DNA of 64,000 nucleotides, taken from the NCBI GenBank assembly GCA_963969345.1, contig OZ017769.1, positions 496,001-560,000 on the forward strand. Reading direction: 5' to 3'. Below the pieces are notes generated by a model. It had not been told where the DNA came from and made no database searches. It was given only the letters and a program-made list of their open reading frames with translations. Source of the stretch: Turbatrix aceti (taxonomy: Eukaryota > Nematoda > Chromadorea > Rhabditida > Panagrolaimidae). The number at the start of each line of letters is the position of its first letter. Position 1 is the stretch's first letter. Positions 1-10,214 of this stretch are shown here, piece by piece. A program made the translations under genes and the position numbers.

Positions 1-263
1 CTACGTAGCCTTCTTCGAAATCATTTCTCCTTTTGCACGTCAATGTCTTCTTCCTGTCCTTCATCTACAAAGTTCATCGTCTTAGTTAGTTGCCATTGCC
101 GGTGGCATTTGCGTCATTTGCATCTTCTGTGACGTTGTCAAAAATCCAAAAATTGCCCAAAAGATAAAGGTCACATCGGCTTTGCTTCTTTTTTTTGAAC
201 GGAACGCTGACTTAATTTTTGATCAGTTTTATGCCCAATTGGCACCCAAAAATTATGTTTGTG

Positions 264-269
264 TTTATT
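264..269 (-). terminator. Possible poly(A) signal of the 344-aa gene
   Basis: AATAAA on the minus strand about 260 bases below the TGA at 529. Bases 1-432 otherwise hold only AT-rich 3' flank. Confidence 0.3.
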
Positions 270-528
270 ACATATTATTTACGTATATGCATGGCATATT
301 CAGAGCAACAAAAAAACAAAATAAATAAACTGGAATGCAAAACGTAAAAAAAGCAACAAAAAATGTAAAGTCGAGATTCTTTTCAAATTTTTGAGAATGC
401 AGTGAGAATTAAATTTTGTTAGCAGGAAATCATTATTTAGAAAAATCGTGTTTTTGACGGGTTCCACGCTTTGGTTTTACCCATCGCTTGAGCACCTTGC
501 GCTGGCAGTGAGGGCACGGGTTGTCGCA

Positions 529-2678
529 TCAGATGACTAGGTTGTTGGACGTGATATGTCCAAGCAGGGTGACAACGATGTACTCCGTATCAGCCAGGTG
601 AAGGCTAGCGAGGTTTTCTTCGAATAGATCAATCACCAGATCCAGTGTGTTTTCTGAAAAAAATTAATTAATTCAAATTCCTTCCGAAAAATATTAACTT
701 ACTTTCAACACTAGACAGCAAAAATTCGTGATCAAACGAAGCAACGAGGCGTTGTATTGCCTTGCCGTTGGCAATGTGTACGTGAACTTTGGTTTCAAAA
801 CGCATAACTCGTGGATTTGAGTTGTGTGCGTTGATGACAATGTGCAGCTGCGAAGCGTGCACACGTACGGTTTCTACGTTGAAGCGTAGCACAGGTCGGC
901 GGGGTTTTGCCAGGTGAATTGAGCCGCCAATTGGCTGACCAACTTCTTTCTTGATCCAAATGCGTGAGCCAATTCTGAAAGACTGAAGTCATATCAATAG
1001 ACTTTTTCTCCCAAGCGTGTACGTGAAAAACAAAAGTGCCGTGGAATATTTTTGCTATTCAAAAAAAATATTATTTTTCCTATTCAAATAAAATATTAAT
1101 TAATTAATTAAAATTAATTATTTAATTCATTAAATAGCAAAAATAAATGTTTTTAAGCTCTGCTTTTAAAAAAATTCCACGGCAAATGTTCAAGCAAGTG
1201 CAAAAAAAAACTTACTTATGAGGGATCAAGCTGACTGAAGTCTTCCTCTGGTGGTGTTCATGATGATGGTGGTCATGAACAACGGGTACCGTCTCCGTAG
1301 CCCCAGGCATGATGCTCTGAGACCTCGAAAAATCAAATCTCAGAAATTCACGGAAACCTTTCGGTGTACTGGAACAGCAATCCGTCATGATGGGCCTCAG
1401 CGAATCATTGGCAACGAGAATGGACGAGTCTGTCTTCGAAAATTGTCCGCTTGATCGTCGAAGAATTCTGGGAGCTGCAGATGCTTCTTCCTCATTGTCG
1501 GACGAGTTCAGACTCGGTCTATCGGGTACAAGATCGCCAGAACTCGTGTTTTTGGGCAGAATTGAGCCCGTTGAATCGGCAGAATGGAGGTCAACGATGT
1601 CGATGACGCTCCCGGTCGAGGCGGTTTCTTCGGCCTCGGCTTTTGCGTCGTAGGCCATGCGACGGATGAAGCTGCGGACAAAGACGTTTTCCCATAGGGT
1701 TGTTGGTGTTCTCGGAGAGAGGGGTTGACCGTCTTTTAGCTTTCTTCCATCTGACATGTACCTAAAAAATTAGTTGATTAAAAAATTGTTATGGGGCCAT
1801 TTTTCCTGTTTATATGTTTTCTGAGTGTTCGTTACCCCTTGGCGTTTTTCTTTGTCCCCCAAGCTTTGCTCTATGACCTGTGTACCTGCGTGTCTACCTT
1901 GGGGCACGTATGCCAATGCATTGTACGTCTCCAGCAAAACCAGCTTTGACTACCACTTCCACTTCTACTGCTTTTTTTTCATCCCCATTGAAAGAATCAG
2001 CTTCTATAGCACAAAAGCGTCGAACTCTACACGTCTGCTCATTAATCATCAATTAAGAGAAATCAACTTTTACACGCAAATTAACATTGGTGGCGCAGTT
2101 GTATCCATCCCATCTCTTCTAATAGATGCCCGATGATTCTGCCGGGGGGATGGGAAGCCACGAGGTGTGTGAAAACAAGATTTTAGCCTGCCTGCTTTAT
2201 ACTCTGCCCACGCAATCAGTTCTACACCAAAATTGAAGCTTGCACGATCATACCAAGTAATTGGATAAAAAAAATATCGACAACGCCCAAAAAATTTTAC
2301 AAAATAAATTTGCAAGCTGCAAAAATATAAAAATCACAGATTTCTGTGGGCCTCACAGAACGAAGCATTGGGTAACAACAACATGATTGAATAACATGGT
2401 CGAGAATCAAACAACACAAACAATTAAAAAAAAATTTGTCATCCTAATTTTTTTTATCACTTGTTACCTTGAGAACTTCAAAAAAAATTTTGGGCCTTCC
2501 ATGCATTCAGAATCAAAAACAATACCAAAAAATTTTTGTCCATTTAAAAAATTTTACTTAGAAAAAATCGTAATAAAAAAACTTACGATATTCTAGGCTT
2601 TCGTCTGACTTCCATGAGACTCGGCTTGGTAGGATTAACAGCCAGGAGTTCTTCGGGCAAATTGATAGGATGAATCAT
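529..2678 (-). CDS. Unrecognised four-exon protein, 344 aa
   Basis: Exons 2678-2587, 1761-1216, 974-703 and 653-529 join in phase through GTAAGT donors and TTTTTAG/TTTCAG acceptors into 344 codons ending in TGA. The start is the first ATG about 85 bases below a plausible TSS for the TATA box at 2797-2791. The N-terminal half is Ser/Thr-rich and looks disordered, with a His-rich stretch (HDHHHHEHH) at the end of exon 2. The C-terminal 130 residues look folded: alternating hydrophobic strands, then DTEYIVVTLLGHI. This last part has a faint look of the Kir channel cytoplasmic domain, but no transmembrane helix or pore is present, so I do not assign it. The exon models are well supported by phase; the function is unknown. 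A short open extension follows the TGA (see findings). Confidence 0.6.
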
Positions 2679-2790
2679 GATTGATTAGGGTAGGTAAGAT
2701 AACACAGGTAAAAAATTCGGAACAATGGACTACTGTCACTTTTTTTTTATCAGCGTCGTAGTTTGAGTTGTCTGCATGCACCCAGCCCGC

Positions 2791-2797
2791 TTTTATA
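2791..2797 (-). promoter_or_regulatory. TATA box of the 344-aa gene
   Basis: TATAAAA on the minus strand, 113 bases above the ATG at 2678. It lies in a locally GC-richer stretch, which marks it off from the generally AT-rich background. Confidence 0.45.
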
Positions 2798-3129
2798 CAT
2801 ACTTCTTCTTTCGTTCTCCCGCCTTCGGGGCAACAGGGGGCGGAGTCTGTGAAGAGCACAGCACGCCTTCTGTGGTCGTGACGATAATATGACGCGCGTC
2901 ATCACACAAAAATTCCAACAAAAATGTGTGACCATAGTTTCCTACCAAAACGGATTTTTACGTTGCAACAAGCTCTATCCGCTTTTTTTAGGGTGCAAAA
3001 AATGCGTCAAAGCAAGTTCTCCAAATACGATTCCATTTTGTGCGCCTTTTAGTATTTACAAACTATGAACAATTTGAGTTTTCTTGGTGCTACCTTGTTT
3101 CGGATAACTGGTACACCCCATTCCGAGAT

Positions 3130-4238
3130 GCACAAAGTTTTTTAAGAGGTACTCTGCGAGCCGATTTATTTATAAGGTGGAGGGCGCTACACAGGCATTT
3201 TACACTCTCCGATGTTTTGTGCCATAGTTGTAGGCATCTATGGGGAAGGTCCAAATACCCACATCAAAAATTTTTTAGATGCCGGATTCTGGAGCTACGG
3301 CTTCTGGAAGCTTCCGACGTCAAATTTTCAAAATGCTTCAAAAATTCTGATTTTTGGTTTGCAATGGTATCTTGGCACGAGAAATCGACTGGTGTATTTA
3401 CTTTTCTCAAAAAACATCTGACTTTTTTGAAAAACAATAATTTCTGGTTTTTCCGCCTGTTTTTGCCCGTTTTTTGGCTCCAGCATCCGTATATTACCCG
3501 GCGAAGCGGTTTTCGCAGTCCACTTTTGTAGCTTGATTTCTGCTCTATCGGGAAAAGTGAAAGAAAAAATGCATTAGCTCCATCAATTTTTGTTTTGAAT
3601 TTTTTTATAGCGCCAACTCGATCAAAAACAAGCGAAAAAAGAGAGATTACGCGTGCGAAACGCATGCGCTGCAGCACGGCGCGCGCTCGCACGTTGCGCG
3701 CACACAAAGCGGGGAACGGCCAACGAATCTGTGCGCTTTTTCAACCATTTTAGATCGAGTTGGCGTCATAAAAAAATTCGAAACGAAAATTGATGGAGCT
3801 AATATATTTTTTCTTTCACTTTTCCCGATAGAGCAGAAACCAAGCTACAAGATTAGCCTGCGAAAACCACTTCGCCGGGTAATATACGGATGCTGGAGCC
3901 AAGCAACGGACAAAAACGGGCGGAAAAACCAGAAATCACATTTTTTCAAAAATGTCAGATGTTTTTTGAGAAAACTAAATACAACAGTCGATTTCTCGTG
4001 CCAAGATACCCCTGTATACCAAAAATCAGAATTTTTGAAACAGTTTGAAAATTTGACGTCAAAAATTGCAGAAGCCGAAACTCCAGAATCCGGCATCTAA
4101 AAAAATTTTGGTATGGAAATTTGGAACCTCTCTATTGGTGCCTACAACTTTGGCACAAAACATCGTAAGGTGTAAAATACCTGTGTAGTCGGAAATAAAT
4201 CTGCTCGCAGAGTGGGTCTTAAACAAACTACAATGTGC
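3130..4238. repeat. Foldback element with about 490-bp inverted arms
   Basis: The left arm (about 3130-3623) and right arm (about 3753-4238) are imperfect reverse complements, separated by a 129-bp loop. Matching landmarks read inwards: the TCTGCGAGC region, TTTTGTGCC, GATGCCGGATTCTGGAG, a CGATTTCTCGTGCCAAGATA-like block, TATTACCCGGCGAAG, CCCGATAGAGCAGAAA and CAACTCGATC at the inner ends. The loop is GC-rich and carries a cluster of GCGCGC steps. No transposase is present. The short open frames in the two arms are reverse-complement copies of the same repeat and I do not treat them as genes. This is a nonautonomous foldback/MITE-type element. Confidence 0.85.
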
Positions 4239-5697
4239 TGAGTGAGTGAAGAAGTTTCTGATTTTTGGTAAAAACAATCAAATTACGATGCAAAAACAGA
4301 ACCATGTTATGCCGAATTTAGACATGTGAAAAATAGAAGAATTGTGCGAAAATTTTACAATGGCAGATGTGTATTGGAAGTACAATTTTTGCGTTTCCAA
4401 CACGTCGGATTCTACAGTATACTACTGGAGTTGTGATTGCAACAATTCCTTTAAGGTTGGTTGCCTCGAATACGTTCGTTCAACGTGCTATGCGGGGGTG
4501 GATCGTCTTAATTAGTCTTAGAAAACAATAATTTCTTACAGAATCTCACTTTTTGTAATTCAAATTCGCCAAATTTCTGAAAACTCTTCAAAACAAAAAC
4601 ATCCAGTTCTTTTTTTGATGACAAAAAAAACTTTTAATCCTCATGAAACAAAAAAACAAACTAAATCTACGTCACAGTGAAACAACTGAGGTGTTTTCAT
4701 CTTTGATCAGCGACAAAAGTAGCATCCACCTTCACCTTCATGTCCGGTCCGTACTGAACGACAGCGAAGGAAACGTCACTTAACTTTGTTCGCTCAATTC
4801 GTTTAAATCCAGATACACCGAACATAGCCGATCTACAGTATACCATCACTGGCTGAGTGAATCAAATTTTGCAAAACAAATGTGAATCAAAATTGATGCA
4901 TCACTGTTCTTTCCCAGATGCCAAAAACTTAAAATTCCAATATCACGAATCAGAGTGGGTGCATAAATTAGTCATACGTCTTTTCTAAGACCTTTTCTTG
5001 TTTGACACTCTTTTGTGCGTGTGTGTTCCTGTTTGTTGTCTGGCAATTTCTCTAACACACGCGACTCGGACTTTTTCCTGCTCTTCCGCGCACCACGAGG
5101 TTTTGGTTTTTTTCATACTTTTTTGATACCTGGTGATCACTGTTTTTTTTTTTGGCTGAATTTTTGCAACAATGCCTTACAAATTACTCATGATGCATTA
5201 TTGTTAAGTAAAATTTGGGTGTGGCACATTTGATAAAATCTTGTAAAGCATTATATTTTTTTCTCTCCCAAACAGATGAATCATCCAGCTGCTACTGTGT
5301 ATCCCATCCCCCTCAAACAATATTTTTTTGTAGATAAGTATTTACTAAAATCTGATTGCACTCCTAAGAGATTATACCTCCCCCTCGATACACAAGTTCA
5401 AGCACCCGATATAACTGTTTTCTAATTATCCGTGGTGAATCATGATGTTTGCCAAAAAATAGTTATTAGGTCTACCGGGTAGGGCGGTGCTATTTCTAGG
5501 TATGCAAGATTAAAAACAACCCATTGCCAACGCCCAAAAATTTTTCCTAATCAGTGGTGTTCTCGAAATGTTTCAAAACCCTAATTTTTCAGTTCTAAAA
5601 TAAACCTAAGATTATGTAGTCATAACATGCACTGGCAAATTGTGGAACATTCCTGTCTTATCTAATTTAAATGAGTGCCAGATAAACTGTTATAAAG
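4239..5697. other. Non-coding, nothing recognised
   Basis: AT-rich DNA with scattered homopolymer runs. Both strands are interrupted by stops and no exon with credible splice sites was seen. Confidence 0.5.
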
Positions 5698-6055
5698 GAT
5701 TATGATTAACTCTGTCGTCGAAGGCAAATAGGATCAATGTCGGCAATAAACACACTGGGCAAAGACCTCTTAGATTGTCTAAACCCTTCTCAAAGGAGTT
5801 TGTTGTGTTTATTGTGGTTTTCGAACACTACAAAGAGCTTGTAGGATTTCCTAAAAGAGAGATAACACCTCTGTAAATTGAGTATTTACTTGTTCGACAA
5901 CCACAAACCACTCTTAAAAGTCAACTCAATTATCAAATCGGATTTAACGCGTTCTAAAACCGAGGGGTTCTCAGACAGATGTCTGTGCGTGGAGTGCTTA
6001 GACATGTCTACTTAGTCTACATATTTCTTGTTCGACGACAGTGTTAATCCTAATC
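5698..6055. repeat. MITE-like element with terminal inverted repeats
   Basis: The termini GGATTATGATTAACTCTGTCG (5698 onward) and the reverse complement of 6031-6055 match at about 22 of 25 positions (shared core TTAACNCTGTCGTCGAA). A second internal inverted pair, CAATAAACACA and TGTGTTTATTG, lies near 5744 and 5807. It is about 360 bp long with no coding capacity. I could not define a target duplication. Confidence 0.55.
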
Positions 6056-7999
6056 TCTCCAGGTGTGCAAGAAAATTCTACAAACTGCTACTTGTTTCCA
6101 TTTCCTCATTTTAACACTTTTCCGCAGCAAAAAATCCGTTTCATCTTGCTATGAAAAAAACTGGCTGCCACGGGCCCAGCTTCTGAATCCCTTAACGAAG
6201 AATATTTTGGGCGTTGACAGCAGGTTATCTACGCACGTGTCTTCAATCCACAGTTTCTGCATTATTCAAACCAATTTGCACACCTAAATCGATGAACCTT
6301 CAATTTGACGTATTATTTTTTCATTCAAACCTGCAGCTGCAGAAAGAAAGAAGAAAAACACGGGTACATCAACTTGACCGACTCTGATTAGTTTTATTTA
6401 AAAAAGAAGCTTCCAGAGAACGCACACACAAAAGTGTACCGTGTGAAAAAATATTTTTTCAAAGTGCATAAAAATAGAAACAAGCAGGCTTCGGTCATAT
6501 CACCGTCGCCGGCGTCAAAATCAGAATCAATGTTGTTTTTCTACGACAACGTGAGATCTGACAGGAAAAAAATCATTACAAAAAAAGTTATCATACTCGT
6601 GTAATCATGTCATAGGTGGTTCGTGATTCGATGTGACACCCCTGGGCGTCAAGAGAAGCAACGTGGCGACGGCTACCCCTGTTTACGTATAGTAAATTAC
6701 CTATGCGTACATGTTTTGTCCTATCTATGTGGTTCGCCTGTCTTCCAGTTTTTTATGGGTCGTCATTGATTTTTGATTACTTGGTATCAACGAACGACCA
6801 CGTGGGAATTAACAAGGAACAGCGGAGAGGTAAAGGGGGTTGACGACGAGGTAACCATGATGGGGGACCTAAACCAGGTGTCAAGTGCCATGCAAACGAA
6901 GTCGTCAAAGCCGAGTATATGGGTTCCGCCACGAATACATATTATTTACGATCAATTGATGAAAACATGTTACCTATTTTTCCCATACAGTACTCAAAAA
7001 ACCGTAACCTAAAATGTTTTTTTTAATTGAATATAGTTTTTAGCTTGTTCAGTTTCAAAAAACATGTTTGGTTACGGTTTAGCTTTGCACATCATTAATT
7101 TGAAATCAATCAAACATCACACTCCAGTTCCAACCCAAACATCCAAGTCCCTATCCAATCATCCATGACCTCCAGAAACCCATTTCCGCTGCACATACTA
7201 AATTGCCCTCCGGTCTTCGCCCCAACAAATCGAACGCATGGTCATTCTCAAACTTCGTCCATTGACCTTTGGATTGTGTTCGTTTGACGTATTTCTTCCT
7301 CGTCAACAGCAGCCAGGAACAACACATGGTTTATAGTACAACAGTGTTGACTTGGTTACACCCAAGCTCTCACGTCAATCGTAAAATTTGTTGTTGTTGT
7401 GTTTCTTGTTACCTGAACGACCCCCTTTCTCCCCACGAGGTTACTATACGTTTCGAGACGAGACGCCACGAGGTGGTCTGTCCTTTTTTTTTGTTCTTTG
7501 ACTACCCGGTCTCGTCCGACGTGAAATCGCAGACACTTGACTATCAGAAAAAAAACCTTAAGTAGTAGGTGCAAGCCAGGGAATGATTTACGATAAGAAC
7601 AAAAGAAGCGTGTGGCGAAGCGTCGTTGATAGTTGACGACAGTCCGGTCACCCAGCTCGTCCGTTATTTCAGGCGATCAATGCTCTTTGATCACAGCAAG
7701 CAAAAACGATGAATTTGCCGAACAACCGACTAAGACCTCTAAAAAAAGGAACCCACTACCTAAAGAACGATAAAACTGAACTATTAATTGACCGAAGTGG
7801 TCCTTGTTAGTCTTCATACGTTGGAAAAAAATTATGAACAAAACAAACATCCATTTTGAGTGCAACTTGACTTACGATACCATAAACAAATACCTATTTA
7901 TCTGTCGCATCCTTTGAGAATGCGAGCGCTTCACCGTGCACCTCCGGGCGTCATTCACACCTCCCGCAGTCGTTCAGAACCGTATCGCTGTGAACCTGG

Positions 8000-8037
8000 T
8001 ACAGTTGTGCTCCGCGTCTGCGCGGAGCACAACTGTA
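8000..8037. repeat. Perfect 17-bp hairpin, 4-base loop
   Basis: The arm 8000-8016 (TACAGTTGTGCTCCGCG) and its exact reverse complement 8021-8037 are separated by TCTG. Confidence 0.9.
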
Positions 8038-8187
8038 AAATATTTGAATATGGCTCTGACCCTACTGTTTTTGTATTGTTCCCTCCCCTTTTGTGTTCAA
8101 TGTGAGAACGGCACGTAGTGTTCTCCTTGGCTTAGTTGAAACTTGTTTGGATTGTTTATTGGCGTTGTCTGTGTAGTTCTGTTACAG

Positions 8188-8228
8188 ATCTTGTTTTGAC
8201 TACAGAAATTCTGTAGTCAAAACAAGAT
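8188..8228. repeat. Perfect 20-bp hairpin, 1-base loop
   Basis: Arm 8188-8207 (ATCTTGTTTTGACTACAGAA) and its exact reverse complement 8209-8228 flank a single A. Confidence 0.9.
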
Positions 8229-9105
8229 TACGAGCAACGAATAACACCCATCCACTAACTTTGGAGCACTTCGGTAACCGTACATGTATGATTTGGGCAT
8301 ACCGTAACCCAAATATTCGGTAACGATGAACCGTTATACACGGTTTATCGTATACCGTTACTGAATCGGTTTGACGTTCAAATATCCGAAAATCTTGAAA
8401 ACACCAAAACGCTACGGTAAACTCAAGCATACGTGACGCAAGTTGACCGTACGTGCCACAGGTATCGCAATAATGAATGCACAATTATGTACCATGTCAG
8501 CACGCGTATCGGACCACTTTCTCCCTTCTCCCCCCCCCCAACAAAGGACGCAGACCAGGGACAACTTTTTCTTTTGTTTGCAGAAATCATATTTCACTCT
8601 GCAGAGAAAAAGGAAATGACAGGGTGTAAAAATGAGAACAAGAACAGTGACGACCAGGGTCAGGGTTCGTTATCAGCAATTACTACGTACATATTCCTAG
8701 GAAATAAAAGTTTGTGTTCACGGTGAGTGTACATGCAGCACAACTATGACCTGTTAGCGAGGGTGGCTTACGTTGCACAACCGTCAGTATCATATTTTGT
8801 CATTTCCGAAAAGGGACAAAATATGGTGTCGACAAAGTCACGTTTTTTAATTTTTTACACGATTTTTTTTGATGGTGTTGATGATCGGGCAGAAGATTAG
8901 TCATACAACAGACAGTCAAGAAATGCGGGGGGTGTGAAGCATTCCATGCATGGTACGGTCTTCAAATCACTTCACCTCACCGGAAGGGGGCAATGTTTGA
9001 TTTTTTTTCAATACAATCCATTTTTCAAAGACAAAACAATGAAGCATCTATAAAAGCTGGTATGTTGTCCAAATCACATTCTACGACTCACAATAATGCC
9101 CGAAC

Positions 9106-9233
9106 TGTTGTGTCTTACAAAGGGGTTTATAAATCGGAAGCCAAACGCCTATAAAACCACAATAATAAGCAATCAATAATACAAGTCACAAGCACAATAT
9201 ACCTGGCGGATACCATTTGGTCAGGTCTCAACA
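9106..9233 (-). repeat. 3' LTR of the gypsy element (128 bp)
   Basis: It shares the TGTTGTGTCTTACAAAGG start, the about 75-bp block that follows and the GGTCAGGTMTCAACA end with the other LTR. It lacks about 79 bp present in the 5' LTR and carries about 18 bp of its own. Confidence 0.88.
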
Positions 9234-9317
9234 CTTCCTCTTGTCATTACAATTTTGGGATCACTCAGGTGGGAGGGGGTTGGGCCTATAGGGTATGAAA
9301 CAGGGGTTTTCGTCGAT

Positions 9318-9875
9318 TCATCGGCGGCGTTCTTCGGCGTAGCGTTGCCCGGAGCGGGGGTCAGGCATGAGTCGACTGGATGGATTCCGGTTTCGTACGG
9401 GTCGTTCCCTTGCTTCGCCCGGTGCTGGGGGCTCGTCGGCAGCTGGCACGGGCTGTGGTGCCTCAGCCACCTCTTCCTCGTCTTCGCTCCAGGTTTGGTC
9501 CTCGAGCGGGTCTTCGGTCGTCGGCTGGGGAGGGTGCTGAAGCTGGTTTGCGTGGAACTGTTGCAAAGTCCCGTTTGCCTTTCGCACCTCATACATGGTG
9601 TTTCCCCGGGTCTGGACAATGGTGCCTGGTTCCGGCCTTGCGTCGCGTTGTCGGCGATACCAGATGGCTTCGCCGGGGTGGAAGTTTCGCGGACGGGTAC
9701 TATGTCGATGGTTGAACTGCTTCTTCATGGCTTCCTGCTCTTCCGATAAGAGCGGTCTTTCCGCGTTTGTAGGTTTCAGCAGGTCTAGCGTCGATCGGAT
9801 GGGTCTCCCATAGAAAACCTCAGCTGGCGATTTCTTCTTCTGCGACTCCCCCGAGGGGTTCGGAGTTGGCCGCTG
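9318..9875 (-). pseudogene. Integrase C-terminus remnant of gypsy pol
   Basis: An open frame of about 185 codons ending in a stop at 9318. It starts in the region preceding the gypsy SPAEVFYGRP motif (typical SPAELLFGR block), continues through the integrase C-terminal module (FHPGEAIWYRR, PGTIV, YEV and HANQL-like blocks) and ends in an acidic, proline- and arginine-rich tail. The catalytic DDE core, RT and RNase H are absent. Upstream the frame is closed by TGA at 9878-9876. The gag-like ATG at 9928 opens a different frame, so the deletion joined gag start and pol end out of frame. Confidence 0.8.
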
Positions 9876-9974
9876 TCACTCGGTGTGCGGCCGCTGTCAA
9901 ACTGTTCCTCTGAGAGCGTGGTGGACATGGCTGAATCTTCCGCACTCTGCGTCACCAGTTGTTGTTTGAGTCAC

Positions 9975-10018
9975 CAGTCTCTTCGAAGGCGTGGGTTCGA
10001 ATCCCCCTCTCGTCACCA
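9975..10018 (-). other. Primer-binding site: long tRNA-Leu 3'-half copy
   Basis: The plus strand reads as the 3' half of a tRNA-Leu: end of the anticodon stem, the long variable arm (CAGTCTCTTCGAAGGCG), the T arm (TGGGTTCGAATCCCCC), the acceptor strand and CCA at 10016-10018, two bases from the LTR. A normal primer site is about 18 bases; this match is about 44. Confidence 0.8.
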
Positions 10019-10020
10019 GT

Positions 10021-10209
10021 TGTTGTGTCTTACAAAGGGGCTTATAAATCGGAAGCCAAACGCCTATAAAACCACAATAATAAGCAATCAATAATAGCAC
10101 TGGCGGATACTTGGGTTATCCCTACAATGATCTTGCTCGCGTGTGGGGGAGAAAAGCGAAAAGCGTGATTCGCTTTTTCGTGCTGAGACCATTTGGTCAG
10201 GTATCAACA
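10021..10209 (-). repeat. 5' LTR of the gypsy element (189 bp)
   Basis: TG...CA ends, followed outside by the CGAAC target duplication. On the minus strand a TTTTATAGG box could be the U3 TATA element. Confidence 0.88.
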
Positions 10210-10214
10210 CGAAC

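Larger units (their letters stand above)
6056..9100. other. Non-coding region with two perfect hairpins
   Basis: No exon or RNA gene was recognised. Open frames up to about 98 codons show no domain and no splice context. The hairpins at 8000-8037 and 8188-8228 are listed separately. Around 8270-8420 there is a cluster of CGGTAAC/ACCGTTA words on both strands. Confidence 0.45.
9101..10214 (-). mobile_element. Internally deleted Ty3/gypsy LTR retrotransposon
   Basis: The element reads on the minus strand. LTRs begin TG and end CA: 5' LTR 10209-10021 and 3' LTR 9233-9106, flanked by the 5-bp target duplication CGAAC at 9101-9105 and 10210-10214. Between them, in order: a primer site matching the 3' half of tRNA-Leu (10018 down to about 9975), a short leader, a gag-like ATG at 9928, the C-terminal end of pol/integrase (9875-9318) and a purine-rich tract GACAAGAGGAAG just before the 3' LTR. 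Nearly all of gag, protease, RT, RNase H and the integrase core is missing, so it cannot be autonomous. The intact target duplication shows it inserted as a unit. Confidence 0.9.

Noticed and set aside
1081..1140. AATT-rich tandem stretch
   Set aside because: Simple AT low complexity inside an intron; no regular unit.
3040..3531. 163-codon open frame
   Set aside because: It lies in the left arm of the foldback repeat; the similar frame in the other arm is the same repeat reversed, so this is not evidence of coding.
9255..9749. 164-codon plus-strand open frame
   Set aside because: Antisense shadow of the gypsy integrase tail.
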